This document shows, one piece after another, positions 60,520-64,000 of a DNA stretch of 64,000 bases. The translations under genes and the position numbers were made by a program. The notes below the pieces were generated by a model, which saw nothing but the letters and a program-made list of their open reading frames with translations, did not search any database and had not been told where the DNA came from. The DNA comes from DASXHD01 sp036488725 (GTDB lineage Bacteria; Myxococcota_A; Polyangia; Polyangiales; Polyangiaceae): positions 55,642 to 119,641 of the forward strand of contig DASXHD010000011.1 of NCBI GenBank assembly GCA_036488725.1, given 5' to 3'. The first letter of the stretch is position 1, and each line of letters begins with the position of its first letter.

Positions 60520-62190
60520 TCAGCTTCCGCGGCCGCGGCCGAGCGTGATGCCTGCTTCGCGCAGCGCGCGCGCGATGACCGTCGCGGGGTCCGGCTCGTC
60601 GAGCGCGCGCTTCGCGACGATTTCGTAGCGCGCGCCGTCGGCGTCGATCGCGAGGAGCCGCACGCGCGGCTCGCCGTGCTTGCTCGCGCCGGCCTCGGCC
60701 ATCACCCGACGCACGTCTTCTTGCGGCGTCGTCGGGTCGACGACGACCTCGAAGGTCGCGAGCGGGTAGGGGCCGAGCACGCGAAGCGGGCGCACGAGCG
60801 TGAGCAGGTGCGGCACGCGCAGCTCGGCGCCCTCGCCGTCGAGCACGCGGAGCTCGAGCAGCGTGACGCTCGTGATGCGACCCTGCCGGCCGTCGAACGA
60901 CACGAAATCTCCGAGCGCCACACGCCGCAGGAAAATCGTCGAAAAGCCGATCGTCATCGACGCGACCATCGGCACGAGACCGAGGCCGAGCGCGCCGAGG
61001 AGCACGAAGCCGATGCGCGAGGCGACGCCTTCTTCGCCGGTGATCATCGGGCCGACGACCACGATCGCGCCGACCACGATCGCGATGCGCACGATGGCGC
61101 TCGTCGCCGCAGCGATCTCTTGCGGCACCCACGAGAGCTGCGTCTCGCCGACCTCGACGGAGCGGAAGAAGAGCCGCACGAACCGAACGACGATGAAGAC
61201 GACGATCGCCGCGACGACCGACACGACCACGAGCGGCAGCGAAACGACGATGCGGCTCGCGAGGACGCCGAGCGGCGCGAGGATGAGGCCGGTGATCTTC
61301 CCGCCGAGGTCCTTCGTGCGCTCGAAGCGCGAGAGGACGAAGACGAGCCAGATGTAGAGGATGGCGAGCTGTCCGGCGCGTTCGAGCCCGGATATGCCGA
61401 GCCGCAAGAGGCCCTGGAACGCGGCGGGCCGCATGACCTCGACGCTGCCGATGCGGAGGTGCGGGAGTCGCTTCGGGTTGTCGGTCACCCACGTGCGCGC
61501 GTTCACCGAGAAGTCGCGCGCCTTGCGGAGGGCGAGGAACGCGGCGAGCCCACTGAAGATGATGAGCGACCACGAAAAGACGCGCTTCGAAATGTCGCGG
61601 CGCGTGCGCTCGGTCTTGAGGGCCGAGCGAATGTTTTCGGCGACGCCCGCGGCGTGCGCTTCGAGCGTCGCGTCGCCCGCGGCGTCGGCGTCTTCTTGCG
61701 TGAGCTCGACGATCGGCCGATGGCCGACGAGGACGATCGCGAGGCCCGGGTGCGACGAGTCGACGTGAACGTCGTCGCTCTCGCTGTCTTCGAAGGCTTG
61801 ATCGAGCGCGGCCCCGGCGCGGCGGGCGCGCTCGGCCGCGGCGACGCCGGATCGCGCCGTGCGAATCGCGAAGACGCGACGATCGTGGAGGCGAACGGGC
61901 GAGCCCTCGGCGATCTCGTGAGCAGCCGGCGCGGGCTCGGCGGACGGCGCGGCGCTCGGAGTCGCGCTCGGCGCGGCGCTCGCGACGGCGGAGGCCACCG
62001 CTTCGGGCTCGGCCTCGGGCTCGGCCTCGCTCGCCGCGTCGGTTGCGGCGTCGTTTTGAGCTTGTGCATCGCTCGACGCATCGAAGGCGCCCGCATCGAG
62101 CCCCGCGTCCCGCGTCGCCGCGCCCGCGACCGCAGCGAGCAGCGCGACGAGCCAAAACACGCACAGTGCTGCGACGAGGCGAGCTCGCAT
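60520..62190 (-). CDS. MscS-family mechanosensitive ion channel with long extracytoplasmic region
   Basis: 556 residues. A signal peptide (LVAALCVFWLVALLAAVAGA) is followed by an Ala/Glu/Ser/Asp low-complexity region (about 25-100), then a soluble part with EGSPVRLHDRRVFAIR. Several membrane helices follow, then the conserved pore/beta region: LGALGLGLVPMVASMTIGFSTIFLRR, VALGDFVSFDGRQGRITSVTLLELRVLDG in adjoining parts, and the ferredoxin-like C-terminal domain. MscS channels open under membrane tension and release osmolytes. One base separates it from the antiporter pair, making an osmotic/ion homeostasis operon. Confidence 0.9.
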   Translation of the reverse strand: MRARLVAALCVFWLVALLAAVAGAATRDAGLDAGAFDASSDAQAQNDAATDAASEAEPEAEPEAVASAVASAAPSATPSAAPSAEPAPAAHEIAEGSPVRLHDRRVFAIRTARSGVAAAERARRAGAALDQAFEDSESDDVHVDSSHPGLAIVLVGHRPIVELTQEDADAAGDATLEAHAAGVAENIRSALKTERTRRDISKRVFSWSLIIFSGLAAFLALRKARDFSVNARTWVTDNPKRLPHLRIGSVEVMRPAAFQGLLRLGISGLERAGQLAILYIWLVFVLSRFERTKDLGGKITGLILAPLGVLASRIVVSLPLVVVSVVAAIVVFIVVRFVRLFFRSVEVGETQLSWVPQEIAAATSAIVRIAIVVGAIVVVGPMITGEEGVASRIGFVLLGALGLGLVPMVASMTIGFSTIFLRRVALGDFVSFDGRQGRITSVTLLELRVLDGEGAELRVPHLLTLVRPLRVLGPYPLATFEVVVDPTTPQEDVRRVMAEAGASKHGEPRVRLLAIDADGARYEIVAKRALDEPDPATVIARALREAGITLGRGRGS

Positions 62191-62407
62191 CAGATTCCCA
62201 ACCCGCGTGGAGCGACGGCAACGTGACTCGCCAGCCGTCGCATCATTTGGAAGATGTGGCCCCGACCTCGGCGCGCCACTCGCGCGCAGGCAGTGCCCAG
62301 CGGCGGCCCCGCCGCGAGGTTCTCGCTGCCACGAGCGGTTTGCGACGTCGGCTCGAGATCCCGACTTTCGAGGCGACCGGCGAACAAGCTGCGAAGATAC
62401 ACGAGTT

Positions 62408-63946
62408 TCAGCGGGGCTTGCCACGCCGCATGGCGCCGGCGACCCAGCGGAGATCGGCCGTGCCGATCTCGCGCGAAATCGCGAGCACGGCGAGATATGC
62501 AAGAGCCAGCGCGATGCCGACCGCCGGCGCGAGCAAGCGCGAAACCGGTGGGATTCGCGTTCCGAGCGCGACCGCGATCGCGAGCGCGACGCCGACGCGC
62601 GCCGTCGACGCGAGCGGCACGAACGATCCAGCGACGCGCACGACGGCGACCGCGCACGCCGCGAGCGCGAGCACGAGGACGATCGCGACGCACAACGCCG
62701 TCGCGCGAAGTTGATCGCCGCCGAAGCGCTGCGCCGGAACGACGATCGCACACGCGCCCGCAGCGAGCGCGGCCGACGCCGCGGTGAGCGTCGCCGAAGT
62801 CCGCTCGCGCCCGAGGCTCGAGAGCACCGTGCACCCGATGCCGAGCATCGCGAACGCGCCTTGCCCGAGCGCCAAGATGCGCAGCGTGCTCGCGCCGCGC
62901 GCCGCGGTGTCGGGATCGTACGCGAATCGAATCGCGGTCTCGGGCATGCCGGCGATGACGGCGACCATCGCGCCCATCGCGATCGCGCCGAGCCGCGACC
63001 CGCGCGCGACGTAATCGCGCACTTCGCTCGCGCTCCCTTCGGCCTTCGCGCGCGCGAGCATCGGAAAGAGAATCTGCGTCAGGCTGAGGAGCAGCTGATA
63101 CGGAAGGAACGCGAAGAGCTGACACGCGCGATACGTCGCGACCCACTCGTCCGCCGCGCTCGCGCTGGGCCCGGTCGTGTGGAGGAATCGCCCGAGCAGC
63201 ATGATGTCGATTTGCATCAGCGCGTTCGTGAAGAGCTGCGCGAGCGCGAGCGGAAATAAAACCGCGACGTAACCCATGCCGCGGAGCACGTCGCCCGCGC
63301 CGCTGGAGCTCGCGCGAGACGCCCCGCGCACCATGCCACCCGCGACGACGGCGATCGCGGCGGCCGCGAGCGCGAAGCCGACCGTCGACCCGAGCTCGCC
63401 CGAGAGCCCGCGCCTCACGAAGAGCCACCCGACGCCGAGCAAGCCGATCGTGCGCATCGTCGCGAAGAGCACGTCGAGCGTCGCTTGTTTGACGAAGAGC
63501 CCGCGCCCGTTGAGGACGCCGATGAGCGGCGCGTAGAGGCCGTAGAAAAAAAGCACCGCGCTCATCATCGCGAGCGGCGCGGCGATGTACGGCGCGTGCT
63601 CGAACGTCGCGATCGGAATCGCGGCGGCCCCGAAGAGTACGCCCGCGCCGAGCGCGATCGGAACGTGCACGCGCATCGCGGCGCGCTGCGCTTCGTTCTC
63701 GCGCCCGGGTGCGCCCGCGACCGCGCGCGACGCCGATTGCGTCGAGCCCGCGACGACGACGTTGTTCACGATGTTCGCCGGCGCCATCACGAGCGAGAGC
63801 GCGCCCCACCCGGCGCGCCCGATGAAGCGCGGGAGGAGGGCTTGCTGGACGAAGCCCGCCAAGATGAAGAAGACCTTCGCGCCGAGGACGGCGATGCCGC
63901 CGATGCCGGCGCGCGCGGCGATCTTTTTTTCGGCGGGCTCAGTCAC
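62408..63946 (-). CDS. MATE/MVF-fold polysaccharide or lipid flippase
   Basis: 512 residues from a GTG at 63944-63946. About 13-14 membrane helices are visible, starting with GIAVLGAKVFFILAGFVQQALLPRFIG, the conserved opening of Wzx/MurJ/PST flippases. Further on are YRACQLFAFLPYQLLLSLTQILFPMLARAKAEG and the C-terminal helices ending ISREIGTADLRW. It probably flips a lipid-linked saccharide across the inner membrane; the substrate cannot be told. The 217-bp stretch from 62191 to 62407 between it and the MscS gene shows no gene that I can recognise. Confidence 0.85.
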   Translation of the reverse strand: MTEPAEKKIAARAGIGGIAVLGAKVFFILAGFVQQALLPRFIGRAGWGALSLVMAPANIVNNVVVAGSTQSASRAVAGAPGRENEAQRAAMRVHVPIALGAGVLFGAAAIPIATFEHAPYIAAPLAMMSAVLFFYGLYAPLIGVLNGRGLFVKQATLDVLFATMRTIGLLGVGWLFVRRGLSGELGSTVGFALAAAAIAVVAGGMVRGASRASSSGAGDVLRGMGYVAVLFPLALAQLFTNALMQIDIMLLGRFLHTTGPSASAADEWVATYRACQLFAFLPYQLLLSLTQILFPMLARAKAEGSASEVRDYVARGSRLGAIAMGAMVAVIAGMPETAIRFAYDPDTAARGASTLRILALGQGAFAMLGIGCTVLSSLGRERTSATLTAASAALAAGACAIVVPAQRFGGDQLRATALCVAIVLVLALAACAVAVVRVAGSFVPLASTARVGVALAIAVALGTRIPPVSRLLAPAVGIALALAYLAVLAISREIGTADLRWVAGAMRRGKPR

Positions 63947-63966
63947 GCGAGGCGACGATTAGCACA

Positions 63967-64000
<34 letters not shown>

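Noticed and set aside
62191..62407. Possible small gene between MscS and flippase genes
   Set aside because: Open frames exist on both strands, but none has a convincing start, composition or motif.

Overview
This window looks like a chromosomal segment of a myxobacterium (Myxococcota, probably class Polyangia, of the Labilithrix/Sorangium kind). The reasons are very high GC, tightly packed genes on both strands, two eukaryote-like Ser/Thr kinases, an FHA-containing sigma-54 activator, and an unusually large set of secreted lipoproteins with a clear lipobox and low-complexity or Cys-rich mature parts. The species call is inference. I see no rRNA, tRNA, CRISPR array, insertion sequence, phage or plasmid gene.

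Layout. 1-2.2 kb: end of a beta-rich secreted protein plus small genes. 2.2-8.9 kb: a minus-strand run with a Ser/Thr kinase overlapping a PEGA-like membrane protein, two envelope proteins, a UbiD decarboxylase and a GNAT/Cys4 fusion. 9-19 kb: lipoproteins, a VWA lipoprotein, an FHA-sigma54 activator, a GH31 glycosidase lipoprotein, and a glyoxalase I/Coq4-like divergent pair. 19-25.5 kb: an ATP-grasp enzyme and a xanthine dehydrogenase fused into one chain, then a minus-strand adenylate cyclase/VOC/aldo-keto reductase set. 27.5-36 kb: receiver-like protein, second kinase, hemL, a TSUP transporter, a methyltransferase and a beta-propeller lipoprotein. 36-42 kb: a co-directional SNF2 helicase/membrane protein/DUF4132 cassette. 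42-48 kb: small lipoproteins (one frameshifted), a divergent SDR/AraC pair, a TIGR00027 methyltransferase and a GH5 glycosidase. 48-52 kb: comM, recA, and tetR beside the ruins of a fatty acid hydroxylase gene. 52-57 kb: propeller lipoprotein, free-methionine-sulfoxide reductase, GNAT, cupredoxin, and a LysR-type protein reduced to its HTH. 57-64 kb: methionine aminopeptidase, two CPA2-type antiporters with an MscS channel (ion/osmotic operon), and a flippase.

Two observations stand out. First, at least fifteen genes carry a TANNNT hexamer ending exactly 6-8 bases before the start codon and have no Shine-Dalgarno sequence. This implies widespread leaderless transcription, including a divergent pair with back-to-back -10 boxes. 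Second, the apparently empty interval upstream of tetR holds three out-of-frame pieces of a membrane fatty acid hydroxylase beside CATAC/GTATG half-sites that look like the TetR operator.

Genes converge with almost no space (gaps or overlaps of 0-10 bp at most junctions), so terminators are few. The clearest hairpins lie between recA and tetR and between the propeller lipoprotein and the SNF2 gene.
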